Origin: a virus
Virus record (IMG/VR): IMGVR_UViG_3300025112_000079
Span: 1-34,192 of that record
Direction: 5' to 3' (one strand)
DNA: 34,192 nt
The notes beneath the pieces are model-generated. The model saw only the letters and a list, made by a program, of their open reading frames with translations, was not told where the DNA came from and did not search any database. Numbering within the stretch: the stretch's first letter is position 1; each line of letters opens with the position of its first letter. Shown in pieces: positions 15,043-23,203 of the stretch. A program made the translations under genes and the position numbers.

Positions 15043-17577
15043 ATGGCCGAACTTCAAACCTCTGCTGAGAGCATTGTCGATGACTTCTTGAATCCAGAGA
15101 ATAATGATTCTAATGATAGTGATGCTGCGCGAAGAGTAGTTGATGAATTTCTAACAGGGCAATCAGGCGGTGCTTCAGAGCAAGAATTTATTTTAGGAGA
15201 AAAGCTGGGAGGGGGTATTCGTGCCGGATTAGCCTTTTGGGGTGATACCGCTGCGGAGAAGTATCGTCATTTTAAGGAATCATATCCCCAAGGCGAAATC
15301 GCCCGCAATCCAGACGACGGCGAACTTTATTACCGTAAAACACCTGAAGGGCCGTTCAATAAAATTGATCCCAATATGTTTACTGATCCTGGGGGATGGA
15401 GTGATCTCCCTTCGGATGTACTGGAATTTGGCGCACAGGAAGGTCCGACACTTCTTGGAGAGGCAGCGGCATTTCTTGCAGTTAGGAGGCCGCCTGTAGC
15501 TGCTGCTGATATGGCACGAACTCTTTTAGGCAGGGTATTGGGGGGTATAAGAACGCGCCCATCTGCCTTTGGAGAAAGGGCTTCTTGGTTGGAGAATACA
15601 GGCAGGGCCGCTCTTGGGGCGGGAGCGGGGGAGATGTCCCGACAGCTTGCTCAAACTCTTGGAGGAACCCAGCGGGAAACAACTGGTCAGCAGCTTGGCC
15701 GTGCGGGGGAAATGAGTGTTTATGCCGGTCTTGGAGAACTTGCTGCTAAACCAATTATTAAGGGCATTGGGGCAATTAGAGGTATTCCATTAGCGAGACT
15801 CAGAGAGGGTGTTGATCCAGCTCTCGCGGTAGCAAAACGATTTCGGCTTCCCCATCTCACACCTGGGCAAACAGTGGTAAATCCCATTTTGGCCCGTTTG
15901 GAAAGAATGGGCAGAACCATGTCCACCAAAATGATTACTCATTTTGAGGATCAGATAGAGAGCGCACGCAAGGTGTGGGGCTCTCTTGTTAATTCTGGTG
16001 CCAATCCAAATACTATTACCGCCAATATAAAGCGGGCGGTGGATAACGCCGAGTCTGCTATTTATAGACGGGCGAATGTGCGATGGAAAAGTCTTGATTC
16101 AGCCAGAACTGGTGAAGCAATCGTAGCTGGAGTTATGAAGTGGGATGAGTTAGCTAGGAAATCAATAAACAGGCTTTACAGCCGCGCCCGATCAGCGGAA
16201 ACCCCCACTTATGATATTTCAAATCTGAAAACCCTTGCTAATGATGTTCGTGAGGGAGTGCGGTACAGCGCACCTCCAGAAGAGATTGCTACCGGATTAC
16301 TCGATGTCTCGGGGGCTCCAATTACGAGAGAAGTGGCGCGAGATAGACGTTTAGGGCAACAGCTTAATCAGGCAGTCAGAGAAGTTGTCGAGACTGTAAA
16401 AAACTTAAATCCAGATTTACCGAGTGTCACCCATGCGGGTGGCCGCATTGATGATGCGACGGAACAGCTAAAGGAGCTTCGCCAGCAACTCTGGGATATT
16501 AAAACACCCGCTCCAGGGGATGTGCTACGCCAAGAGCATAGGGATGCGGCGCGTCTGTATGGCGCAATAAGCAAGGTGATGAACAATCCTATTCTTGATA
16601 CAGAGGATGGGGCAAAGCTATGGCAAGAGGCGGCTCAAGAAGCATCAGATCGGTTTATGAAGCTGGATAAAGCAATACTGATGCAAGTGCTTAAAACGGA
16701 TGTGAGAGGAGGGGCCAGCGACCTGGCTCGTTCAATTATAGCTAGGGGGAATCAAAGTGATTTAGAGGATTTGAAGGATGTTCTGCCGGGAATCCGATTC
16801 ATGGACATCTCTAACTTCGCGGCTAGAGAGATTTTTGACAATCCCGCTCTTCTCAAAACGATGGACAGAGATGTTCTAAAAACTCTTTTCCGCCAATCAG
16901 ACTTGGATAACATCAGGGGAATTGTTGACGATTTTGAGAGAATCAGAACAGTAGGCGCGGACCTCTCCAAGAGGTTTGCTGATAATACCAACCAACGAAA
17001 AGGGCTAACACAGTTCTTGTTAGGGGCAACTCCCCGTCAAACAGAAGATTTTATCGAGACAATTAGCTCGCACCCAGAATCAATAGATTTAATCAGGCAA
17101 ACAGTTTTAGATGGGATGGCGGAATCAGCTATAGTCAGAGATAGCTTTGATCCCGCAACATTTCTTAGTAATTATTATAAAATGGATGATTCCGGCCTTT
17201 TCCGTGAAGGGGCATTATGGACAAGCGATCAACTGCAAAATATCAAGGACTTGAGTCGATATATAGAAGTATCTTCTGGACTCAGTAAGTCTCAGATACA
17301 GGATGCGGGCACAAGTCTTATGGCAGCGGAGGCGGTATCGCCAACGGCTTTGGCTACTCAGGGATTGAGTGCGCTTCCTGGGATGCTCCACAAAGTATTG
17401 TTAATCGGTGGGTTTGGTAGATTATTAACAAGCCCTGCATTTTCAAGAATTGTTAGAGGGCGGCATAGGCGCTCTCCTGGCCCTGGAAGAGCGAGATGGG
17501 ATTCCGATTTCTTACGCGGAATTAGTGCTGCTCTTGCCGCTGATATAGGGCGATCATCTGAAGAGGAGACTGAATAA
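15043..17577 (+). CDS. Candidate large ejection (internal virion) protein, 844 aa
   Basis: The largest protein in the window. The N-terminus is acidic (residues 1-50). Residues about 65-115 hold DTAAEKYRHFKESYPQGEIA and YYRKTPEGPFNKIDPNMF, a block I associate with large phage internal proteins. Two Ala/Gly-rich hydrophobic stretches at about 130-165 and 185-240 could help membrane insertion. The rest is long helical sequence, ending with a hydrophobic patch and a basic tail (RGRHRRS). No lytic transglycosylase motif was found. AT-rich codon use contrasts with the tail fibre gene that begins at its stop. Confidence 0.65.
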   Translation: MAELQTSAESIVDDFLNPENNDSNDSDAARRVVDEFLTGQSGGASEQEFILGEKLGGGIRAGLAFWGDTAAEKYRHFKESYPQGEIARNPDDGELYYRKTPEGPFNKIDPNMFTDPGGWSDLPSDVLEFGAQEGPTLLGEAAAFLAVRRPPVAAADMARTLLGRVLGGIRTRPSAFGERASWLENTGRAALGAGAGEMSRQLAQTLGGTQRETTGQQLGRAGEMSVYAGLGELAAKPIIKGIGAIRGIPLARLREGVDPALAVAKRFRLPHLTPGQTVVNPILARLERMGRTMSTKMITHFEDQIESARKVWGSLVNSGANPNTITANIKRAVDNAESAIYRRANVRWKSLDSARTGEAIVAGVMKWDELARKSINRLYSRARSAETPTYDISNLKTLANDVREGVRYSAPPEEIATGLLDVSGAPITREVARDRRLGQQLNQAVREVVETVKNLNPDLPSVTHAGGRIDDATEQLKELRQQLWDIKTPAPGDVLRQEHRDAARLYGAISKVMNNPILDTEDGAKLWQEAAQEASDRFMKLDKAILMQVLKTDVRGGASDLARSIIARGNQSDLEDLKDVLPGIRFMDISNFAAREIFDNPALLKTMDRDVLKTLFRQSDLDNIRGIVDDFERIRTVGADLSKRFADNTNQRKGLTQFLLGATPRQTEDFIETISSHPESIDLIRQTVLDGMAESAIVRDSFDPATFLSNYYKMDDSGLFREGALWTSDQLQNIKDLSRYIEVSSGLSKSQIQDAGTSLMAAEAVSPTALATQGLSALPGMLHKVLLIGGFGRLLTSPAFSRIVRGRHRRSPGPGRARWDSDFLRGISAALAADIGRSSEEETE

Positions 17578-19391
17578 TGCCCTGGAGTGGTGGAACTTTC
17601 ACGCGGACCAATGGGGTCCACACGGGGTCAACCCTGTGGGTGCAGGACCGCGATGCTGGGACCAAAATCCTCGCCACGCGCCATGACACCCATGATCAGG
17701 ACTTGGCCGATGGGATCAACGCTACCCTGGAAAAGAGTGGTAGCAACGCTGCGACTGGCAATCTCGACATTGGCAGCAACCGCCTGACGCTTGTCGCGGA
17801 CGGCACGGCCAAGACCGACGCCGCCACCGTTAACCAGATTCAGAGCAACGGCCCGGCCTTCCAGGCGACGGATACCGGCACCGCGAACGTCTATGTCATC
17901 GCGTTGTCCCCGGCCATAACGGCCTATGCTGCTGGCCAGACCATCACGTTCAAGGCGGCGAACGCCTCGACCACGGCTTCCACGCTGAACGTCAATACGC
18001 TCGGCGCCAAGGCGCTGAAGAAGAAGAACGACCAGGACATCGCTTCGGGCGATATCGAGGCCAGCCAGATCATCACCGCCGTATACGACGGGACATCCTT
18101 TCAGGTCACGAGTCAGCTTGGATCGGAAGTCAGTGCTGGCGGCAGCAATACGCAGGTTCAATACAATTCGTCGGGTAGCCTTGCGGGGAGTGCCCATTTC
18201 ACCTTCGACGGCACCAGCGCGACGGTTGCTAATCCGCTGTTTCTTCCTGACGGCAGCGCCGCCGCGCCAGCCCTTTCCAACACCGGCGACACCAATACCG
18301 GAATTGCCTTCATTGCGGCAGATACCGTGGGCGTGGTTACCGGCGGTACGGAGCAGTTCCGGTTCGGCTCTAATCCAATTCCCGGTGGATCGAAGAATTT
18401 AGTCATCAATGGGGGAATGACAGTAGCCCAAAGGGGAAGCACGGCCATTACTGCTAGTGCCTATGGGGCGGTAGATCAGTGGCCTATCCATCTGGCCGCT
18501 TCTGCTGGCCGACTTACTATAACCCAGGATGGCACTGTTGGCCCTGGAGGGCAGGGCTTCGCCATCAAGATGGACTGTACAACAGCGGAAAGTTCTCTAG
18601 CTGCTGCTGATGTGATTTGTCTAAGACATCACATAGAGGCACAGAATGTGCAGCTTTTAGAATGGGGGGCTGCATCAGCTAAGACCGTAACGCTGTCTTT
18701 CTGGATGCGCTCGCCCAAATCGGGGATACATTGCGTCACACTAAATCAACCCGACAGCAGTTCCCGTCATTACATATCCGAATTTACAGTGGCTTCAGCG
18801 GATACATTTGAACACTTCAAAGTTACCATACCTGGAGACGCTAGTGGCACCATAGACAACAACAATGGCGCAGGCTTAGATATCAACTTTCCGCTTGTTT
18901 GTGGTTCGACATTCCAGAATACAAAAGACACATGGGCGGCTGGTGAAGACTATGGAACCTCAAGTGTTCAAAACCTTTTGGATAATACCGCCAACAATGT
19001 GTACATAACGGGGGTGCAACTGGAACTCGGTTCGGTAGCTACAGATTTTGCACATGAGGATATCTCGACGACCTTGCGGAAGTGCCAACGCTATTTCCAG
19101 TCAACTACCGGTGCAGGGTTAGCATTCGCTGGCGTTTGTAGGTCTTCATCTGGTGGGTACTGTGGCGGGTGGAATTTTCCAGAAATGCGAGCTGCCCCCA
19201 CTATCACTATTGGCACTGTCAATTGCATTGATAGCTCGGCTGCGGGCGTTAACGGTAGTGCGGCCGGTTCGTCAATTCAAGCGAACGGTGCTTCCGTGAG
19301 TATTTCAGGGGCATCGGGGTTTACGGATGGAAATGGCCTGATTGCCGAATTGAAATCCGGTGAAAGTGCAACGCTCACTGCTGAATTATAA
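17577..19391 (+). CDS. Tail fibre protein
   Basis: A 604-residue host-recognition protein. The N-terminal part (WSGGTFTRTNGVHTGSTLW, then HDTHDQDLADGINA) is a recurring virion-attachment module. Residues about 55-270 are Gly/Ser/Thr/Asn-rich beta repeats. From about residue 274 a second module begins (NLVINGGMTVAQRGS) that ends in ITGVQLELGSVATDF, the jelly-roll-like domain common in phage fibres, followed by a Ser/Gly-rich tip. Base composition drops in GC near 18400, at the module boundary, suggesting exchange of the receptor-binding end. The gene overlaps the previous stop by one base. Confidence 0.85.
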   Translation: MPWSGGTFTRTNGVHTGSTLWVQDRDAGTKILATRHDTHDQDLADGINATLEKSGSNAATGNLDIGSNRLTLVADGTAKTDAATVNQIQSNGPAFQATDTGTANVYVIALSPAITAYAAGQTITFKAANASTTASTLNVNTLGAKALKKKNDQDIASGDIEASQIITAVYDGTSFQVTSQLGSEVSAGGSNTQVQYNSSGSLAGSAHFTFDGTSATVANPLFLPDGSAAAPALSNTGDTNTGIAFIAADTVGVVTGGTEQFRFGSNPIPGGSKNLVINGGMTVAQRGSTAITASAYGAVDQWPIHLAASAGRLTITQDGTVGPGGQGFAIKMDCTTAESSLAAADVICLRHHIEAQNVQLLEWGAASAKTVTLSFWMRSPKSGIHCVTLNQPDSSSRHYISEFTVASADTFEHFKVTIPGDASGTIDNNNGAGLDINFPLVCGSTFQNTKDTWAAGEDYGTSSVQNLLDNTANNVYITGVQLELGSVATDFAHEDISTTLRKCQRYFQSTTGAGLAFAGVCRSSSGGYCGGWNFPEMRAAPTITIGTVNCIDSSAAGVNGSAAGSSIQANGASVSISGASGFTDGNGLIAELKSGESATLTAEL

Positions 19392-19402
19392 AGGAGAAAA
19401 AG

Positions 19403-19567
19403 ATGGATGTTTCCGCTCTTACAGATGTCCGATGGTCAGATTCAAACAAGGATACTGTCTGGGCAACGATGCCGGGAGGCGGCACTGTCGCGATCCCCAA
19501 GGATACAGACAACAGAGATTATGCCGGGTTGATCGATCAAGGCATCACCATTGCGGACCCGGAATAG
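19403..19567 (+). CDS. Small fibre-adjacent protein (54 aa)
   Basis: A short gene with a strong Shine-Dalgarno (AAGGAG, 19391-19396) before ATG 19403. The product begins MDVSALTDVRWSDSNKDTVW and ends GITIADPE. It is acidic, with no membrane segment. It fills the 12-base-leader gap between the fibre and the next small gene, which starts 3 bases after its stop. Function unknown; possibly a fibre-associated or assembly protein. Confidence 0.65.
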   Translation: MDVSALTDVRWSDSNKDTVWATMPGGGTVAIPKDTDNRDYAGLIDQGITIADPE

Positions 19568-19570
19568 CCA

Positions 19571-19768
19571 ATGCCCAGCGCCGGAAATCGCAGCACCTCA
19601 GATGCTCACAACAGGATAGACGACTTGCTATTAGAGGTGCGCCAGCATGTGGTTTCGTGTTCAGCAGAGACACGCCAGCAGAACGCCCGGCTGCGCCGCC
19701 TTGAGGCGATTTTGATTACCTCGGCAGGGGCGACGATCATCTTACTTATTTCTCTCGTGACGCAATGA
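19571..19768 (+). CDS. Small protein with one C-terminal membrane segment
   Basis: A 65-residue protein: an amphipathic/coiled-coil segment (RIDDLLLEVRQHVVSCSAETRQQNARLRRLEA, about 15-46 in parts) followed by one transmembrane helix (ILITSAGATIILLISLVTQ, 47-65). This layout resembles XhlA-type hemolysin/holin-associated proteins, and it lies upstream of other lysis genes. Holin accessory or membrane anchor are both possible. The start has only a weak ribosome site, so coupling with the preceding gene is likely. Confidence 0.6.
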   Translation: MPSAGNRSTSDAHNRIDDLLLEVRQHVVSCSAETRQQNARLRRLEAILITSAGATIILLISLVTQ

Positions 19769-19777
19769 CATTGGCGA

Positions 19778-20464
19778 ATGATTGATTTAGAGCATCTGGT
19801 CTATCACGAGACTCCGATTGTCGTGTCATCCGATGATCTGGTATGCCTGCGGCCATTCGGCCCTGCCGTAGGCCATGCGACAATGCCCGATGAAGTCGTC
19901 AGGGCGTTTAATGACGATATCGACGGCGGGACGGCTGACCCAGACTGGCCGGGCCATCTGGTGGGCAACATGAATGAGGAGCGCCTGATCCCCACCGATG
20001 TGCTGGAACCGCACAAGGTGTTCTTCACCAACGCGGCGCTGCGATATGTCTCGAACTATGCGTCTCGGTACTGTCGTCCGATTGCGGACGATATCAGGCC
20101 ACAGGTGACCATCCAGAGCGCATGGTATGTGCGGCAGGGGCCAGGAGACGTGACCACAGGTAAAGGAGCGTCCTACAACGCGGAGCTGTCATGCATTGGT
20201 TACCTTCAGATGCCGGATGGGATCGAGGAGGAGTGGAGCCGAGACGACCAAGATCATTACCCGGCGCAGGGCCATATCGAGTTCATGCACGGGAGCCCGA
20301 CGTTTCTGAACCGCGCCAGCTTCATGGTGAGACCCAAGCCGGGCGATTTCTTCATCTTCCCCGCCGATATGTACCACACCGTTTATCCCTTCAAGTCGGA
20401 GGGCGAGAGGCGCAGCTTTTCCATGAATATAATTCTGTCCGAGAAGGAGGACGACGATGGCTAA
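19778..20464 (+). CDS. 2OG-Fe(II) oxygenase-like protein
   Basis: A 228-residue protein with the C-terminal signature of the 2-oxoglutarate/Fe(II) oxygenase family common in marine phages: LSCIGYLQMPDGIEEEW (137-153), GHIEFMHGSP (165-174), VRPKPGDFFIFPADMYHTVYPF (184-205, His200 as the distal iron ligand) and GERRSFSMN (Arg211/212 for 2OG binding). The usual upstream His-x-Asp/His should lie near residues 120-136, but there is no His between 110 and 140. It may therefore be a non-catalytic derivative or use other ligands. Substrate unknown. Confidence 0.75.
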   Translation: MIDLEHLVYHETPIVVSSDDLVCLRPFGPAVGHATMPDEVVRAFNDDIDGGTADPDWPGHLVGNMNEERLIPTDVLEPHKVFFTNAALRYVSNYASRYCRPIADDIRPQVTIQSAWYVRQGPGDVTTGKGASYNAELSCIGYLQMPDGIEEEWSRDDQDHYPAQGHIEFMHGSPTFLNRASFMVRPKPGDFFIFPADMYHTVYPFKSEGERRSFSMNIILSEKEDDDG

Positions 20465-20660
20465 GAACGGCAAGGGCTTCCCTGGCCCGATGACGCCGGC
20501 GCAAATGGGCGCGTACAGGGGCATCCAGAAGGCTGAGACAGACCCTGGCGGGTTGGATATTCGCGCGGGTAACGAGATGGGATTCCGCTCGAAGGACTGG
20601 CGCGTGAAGAGTGGCGCAGATAAACCCGACACCTTCGGCATGAAGATCCGCAAGGGGTAG
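20457..20660 (+). CDS. Small conserved-looking protein (67 aa)
   Basis: A basic 67-residue protein, MAKNGKGFPGPMTPAQMGAY at the start and GMKIRKG at the end, overlapping the oxygenase-like gene by 8 bases. It contains many Gly and Lys residues and no membrane segment. Shine-Dalgarno GAGAAGGAGG (20442-20451) lies just upstream of the ATG. I know no function. It begins a run of four very small late genes. Confidence 0.6.
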   Translation: MAKNGKGFPGPMTPAQMGAYRGIQKAETDPGGLDIRAGNEMGFRSKDWRVKSGADKPDTFGMKIRKG

Positions 20661-20664
20661 CGCG

Positions 20665-20916
20665 ATGGCAACGACGCAAGAAGAGCGGCAAGCGGCGATC
20701 CGAGCGGTCACATCGACCACCGGGACGCACAACGAGGACTGGCTTGCGCTGTTCACGACCCGATCCGCTCCGGCCGGTGAGTACAACGAGCGAATGTTGA
20801 GCTACATCAACACCCTCCTGTCCGCCTCCTACACCAATATCAACGATGCCATGCAAGCGCTGGCGGCCAACCAGAGCGCGGACAACTTCAGCTCGATGGG
20901 TACGTTTACACCGTGA
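20665..20916 (+). CDS. Small late protein A, paralogue of the next gene
   Basis: An 83-residue protein with HNEDWLALF, EYNERMLSYINTLLSA and YTNINDAMQALA segments. The following gene encodes the same pattern (GDWLAIAS, FNERLLNYYNATLGA, HTNINEAAAAFG), so the two are tandem paralogues. Its end overlaps the GTG of the next gene by four bases (GTGA). No catalytic motif. By position it could be a fibre-related or virion decoration protein, which is speculative. Confidence 0.65.
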   Translation: MATTQEERQAAIRAVTSTTGTHNEDWLALFTTRSAPAGEYNERMLSYINTLLSASYTNINDAMQALAANQSADNFSSMGTFTP

Positions 20917-21221
20917 GTACCAACCAGGAGCTGCGTCAAAAAACGTGTCGTGATTCTGCGGGGACGAGCTACAACGTCAACGGGGACTGGCTGGCGATAG
21001 CTTCTGATGCGGGATTTTCCACCGGCACGTTCAACGAGCGGCTGCTCAACTATTACAACGCCACTCTGGGCGCGACGTGGGGCGTTGCCGCCTGGGACGA
21101 AGTGGCTTGGGACGGCACGGACGGCAATCACACAAACATCAACGAGGCGGCAGCGGCATTCGGGGAATCCAATGGAATCGCCGGCCCCGGCTCGCTGTTC
21201 TCCCAGCTAGGATCGTTCTGA
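20913..21221 (+). CDS. Small late protein B, paralogue of the previous gene
   Basis: A 102-residue protein with GTG start overlapping the previous stop. It shares the DWLA, NER-L-YYN and TNIN motifs with its upstream neighbour but has an insert rich in Trp, Ala and Asp (WGVAAWDEVAWDG, about 56-68). It overlaps the following ATG by one base (TGATG). Function unknown; the duplication indicates a role where two diverged copies are kept. Confidence 0.65.
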   Translation: MSTNQELRQKTCRDSAGTSYNVNGDWLAIASDAGFSTGTFNERLLNYYNATLGATWGVAAWDEVAWDGTDGNHTNINEAAAAFGESNGIAGPGSLFSQLGSF

Positions 21222-21424
21222 TGGCAAAGAAGAATTGGATCAAGGGCGCGATCAAGAAGCCGGGCGCCTTCACCGCCCAGCGGGATCGCTACAATCGGAC
21301 GCACAAGGGCAAGGACTTGACGACCAATCAATTCGCCAATCTAGTCCGCAAGCCAGGGTCCAAGTTCAGCGCGACCACCAAGCGGCGAGCGAATCTGGCC
21401 AAGACGCTACGAAAGTTGGGGTGA
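21221..21424 (+). CDS. Small basic protein (67 aa)
   Basis: A strongly basic protein (MAKKNWIKGAIKKPGAF at the start, ATTKRRANLAKTLRKLG at the end). The pattern, a Trp-Ile-Lys-Gly-Ala-Ile start and a Lys/Arg-rich helix at the end, is common among small phage proteins of unknown function. The ATG at 21221 is chosen because it is coupled to the previous stop (TGATG); longer in-frame starts lie inside the previous gene. It could bind nucleic acid. The stop codon overlaps a perfect palindrome. Confidence 0.65.
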   Translation: MAKKNWIKGAIKKPGAFTAQRDRYNRTHKGKDLTTNQFANLVRKPGSKFSATTKRRANLAKTLRKLG

Positions 21425-21445
21425 TTTAGTTTACGTCAACTAAAT
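21424..21445. promoter_or_regulatory. Perfect 8-bp-arm palindrome before lysis block
   Basis: ATTTAGTT (21424-21431) and AACTAAAT (21438-21445) are exact inverted repeats with a 6-base TACGTC spacer. AT-rich arms without a T tract are more like an operator or RNA-processing hairpin than a terminator. It sits in the only sizeable gap (21425-21523) inside the 3' part of the late operon. Confidence 0.6.
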
Positions 21446-21497
21446 TACGGGCGTGGACTAAAATGACGCAAAAACCGCTGTTTTCCAATGGGTTACG

Positions 21498-21517
21498 CGG
21501 TAGGTGACGGTAGGTGA
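21498..21517 (+). repeat. Tandem CGGTAGGTGA repeat over the holin ribosome site
   Basis: Two exact 10-bp copies, 21498-21507 and 21508-21517. The second GGTGA lies 6 bases before ATG 21524 and probably acts as the Shine-Dalgarno. The duplicate gives a standby copy upstream. Confidence 0.7.
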
Positions 21518-21523
21518 TCAACT

Positions 21524-21751
21524 ATGAGTAACGACATCGGAGTCCCAGACAAACTGGCGTGGCAGCAGAATCGGAGACGGCTGGCCTACATCGCCATGCT
21601 GGCCATCTTGGCAACGATTGTTTCGAGCTTCGTCTGGCCAGAACGGGCAGCCCAGGTGCCCGCTGCCGAGATGATCTACATCGCACTCGCCGGCATCATC
21701 ATGGCTTTCTTCGGCGCAGACGCCGTCGTGTCGCGCAAGAAGGGCAAGTGA
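21524..21751 (+). CDS. Two-transmembrane holin candidate
   Basis: A 75-residue protein with two hydrophobic helices (about LAYIAMLAILATIVSSFVW, 20-38, and MIYIALAGIIMAFFGADAV, 50-68), a charged N-terminus and a basic C-terminus (SRKKGK). Size and topology suit a class II-type holin. It directly precedes a second holin-like gene and the endolysin, with its stop adjacent to the next ATG. Which of the membrane proteins here times lysis cannot be told from sequence. Confidence 0.65.
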   Translation: MSNDIGVPDKLAWQQNRRRLAYIAMLAILATIVSSFVWPERAAQVPAAEMIYIALAGIIMAFFGADAVVSRKKGK

Positions 21752-22222
21752 ATGTTGACCCTGCTAGGCAGCTTGCTCGGGTTCGGGACCAGCATCGTTC
21801 CTGAGATCCTCGGCTATTTCAAACAGAACCAGGCCAACAAACAAGAACTGAAAATGCTGGAGGCGAAGGCCCAGTATGCGGCCCAGCTCTCGACCCTCAA
21901 GCTGCAAGAACTCGACGCCGAGGCGGACATTGCCGAGACCAAGGGGCTCTATGCCCACGACACCGAGCTTGCCCGTCGCGGTGGCTGGGTAGTCGGGCTC
22001 CAGGCCAGCGTCCGGCCTGTAATCACATACCTGTTTATGCTGGCGTTTTTAGCCGTCAAGGCCGGCATGGTCTACTCGCTGATTGCCAACCAAAGTGTAG
22101 ATTGGCCGACTGCCCTTGAAAGCGCGTTTGGCGACGAGGAAATGGCGCTTCTGAGCTGTATTCTCAGCTTCTGGTTTGGCAACCGAGCGATGAGTAAGGC
22201 AAGAGCGGTTCTAAAGAAATGA
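21752..22222 (+). CDS. Holin-like protein resembling the 3TM gene-transfer-agent type
   Basis: A 156-residue protein: hydrophobic N-terminus (MLTLLGSLLGFGTSIVPEIL), a long charged helix (about 25-75) and hydrophobic segments about 87-110 (VRPVITYLFMLAFLAVKAGM) and 131-145. The layout resembles the 3TM holin family described for gene transfer agents. It overlaps the endolysin by ATGA, so translation is coupled. It could alternatively act as an antiholin to the preceding gene. Confidence 0.65.
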   Translation: MLTLLGSLLGFGTSIVPEILGYFKQNQANKQELKMLEAKAQYAAQLSTLKLQELDAEADIAETKGLYAHDTELARRGGWVVGLQASVRPVITYLFMLAFLAVKAGMVYSLIANQSVDWPTALESAFGDEEMALLSCILSFWFGNRAMSKARAVLKK

Positions 22223-22683
22223 GACTGTCGCCTCATTTTACCCTGGAGGAGATGGTTAAAAGCCAGACGGCCCTACGCATGGGCCTGGGTAATGATCCTG
22301 GGCCAGACCAGCTTGAGGCGTTAGTTGACCTGTGTGAGCTTATGCTGGAGCCGATCCGCAATCATTACGAGCGTCCGGTGATCGTCAGCAGCGGGTTCCG
22401 AGCGTTGGCGGTGAATAAGGCTATCGGCAGCAAGGACACGAGCCAGCACACCAAGGGTCAGGCGGCTGATATTGAAATCCCCGGCTTCGACAACCTGGAG
22501 CTGTACTACTGGATCGCTGAGAATCTGGATTTCGATCAGTTGATATTAGAGTACTACAGCGGCGAGCCGTCGAGCGGCTGGGTCCACGTCAGCTACGTCG
22601 GGTCCGAGAATCGAGGCCAGACGCTGCGGATAGACAAGAGTGGCGTGACCCGCGAAACAGTGCCCAAGACGAAAGCCGCTTGA
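22219..22683 (+). CDS. Endolysin, peptidase M15A family
   Basis: A 154-residue cell-wall peptidase, probably cutting peptidoglycan cross-bridges or D-Ala peptides at lysis. The zinc site is visible: SSGFRALAVNKAIGS (57-71), then SQHTKGQAADIEI with His77 and Asp84, and WVHVSYV with His123. Length is normal for a single-domain M15A endolysin. There is no signal peptide, so export depends on a holin, consistent with the preceding membrane proteins. Confidence 0.9.
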   Translation: MRLSPHFTLEEMVKSQTALRMGLGNDPGPDQLEALVDLCELMLEPIRNHYERPVIVSSGFRALAVNKAIGSKDTSQHTKGQAADIEIPGFDNLELYYWIAENLDFDQLILEYYSGEPSSGWVHVSYVGSENRGQTLRIDKSGVTRETVPKTKAA

Positions 22684-22704
22684 ACTCGGAGGATTGAAAA
22701 GGCA

Positions 22705-22818
22705 ATGAAGAAGTCACTGATTATAAAGGTATCTATCGTCATAGTGCTGGTGGTCATCGTAGTAGCCGGAATTATCCTGATGACAAATAACGTCCGGTGC
22801 GTCCCACCTTGTATCTAG
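22705..22818 (+). CDS. Tiny single-span membrane peptide (37 aa)
   Basis: A 37-residue product MKKSLIIKVSIVIVLVVIVV followed by AGIILMTNNVRCVPPCI. It has two N-terminal lysines, one strongly hydrophobic span (about 5-26) and a short tail with two cysteines. A Shine-Dalgarno (AAAAGG) lies 3-9 bases before the ATG. Position after the endolysin suggests a spanin or regulator of lysis, but no lipobox is evident and it is too short for a full spanin. Its stop is adjacent to the next ATG. Confidence 0.55.
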   Translation: MKKSLIIKVSIVIVLVVIVVAGIILMTNNVRCVPPCI

Positions 22819-23127
22819 ATGAGAGAAGGACTGACCGCCCATGAAAAAGCCACGATGACGTGGCGGTGGACGGCGCTAATAATATATCTGCTGATATGCT
22901 TTTATGACTTCATGTTCGTGCCGGTATGGTACGGCCTTAACAGACCCGACATAAGCCTGTTCATGGACATCATCAACAGCACTGAAGAACCGATGGTGCA
23001 GATGGAACTGATGAAGAAGCTCACCGGTCAGCACAGCCCGTTCACCCTCCAAGGGGGCGGACTCTTTCACCTCGCCTTTGGGGCCATCCTCACCGGCTCC
23101 GCGTTTGCTTCCAAGAAATCCGCTTGA
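22819..23127 (+). CDS. Two-span membrane protein, holin-like
   Basis: A 102-residue protein. TM1 is about 16-36 (WTALIIYLLICFYDFMFVPVW). The second hydrophobic part is about 78-96 in a FTLQGGGLFHLAFGAILTGSA block. The pattern of an aromatic TM1 followed by a L-GGGLFH-A-GAIL end recurs in phage proteins usually annotated as holins. It is the last gene of the rightward late operon, 76 bases before the terminator. It might be the true holin or an additional one. Confidence 0.65.
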   Translation: MREGLTAHEKATMTWRWTALIIYLLICFYDFMFVPVWYGLNRPDISLFMDIINSTEEPMVQMELMKKLTGQHSPFTLQGGGLFHLAFGAILTGSAFASKKSA

Positions 23128-23203
23128 ACGCACGATCTGATTGGAGTATGGATTCGACGCGCTAGATTTGTCCCCAGCGCACAACATCTCCCTGATGTGA
23201 TCT

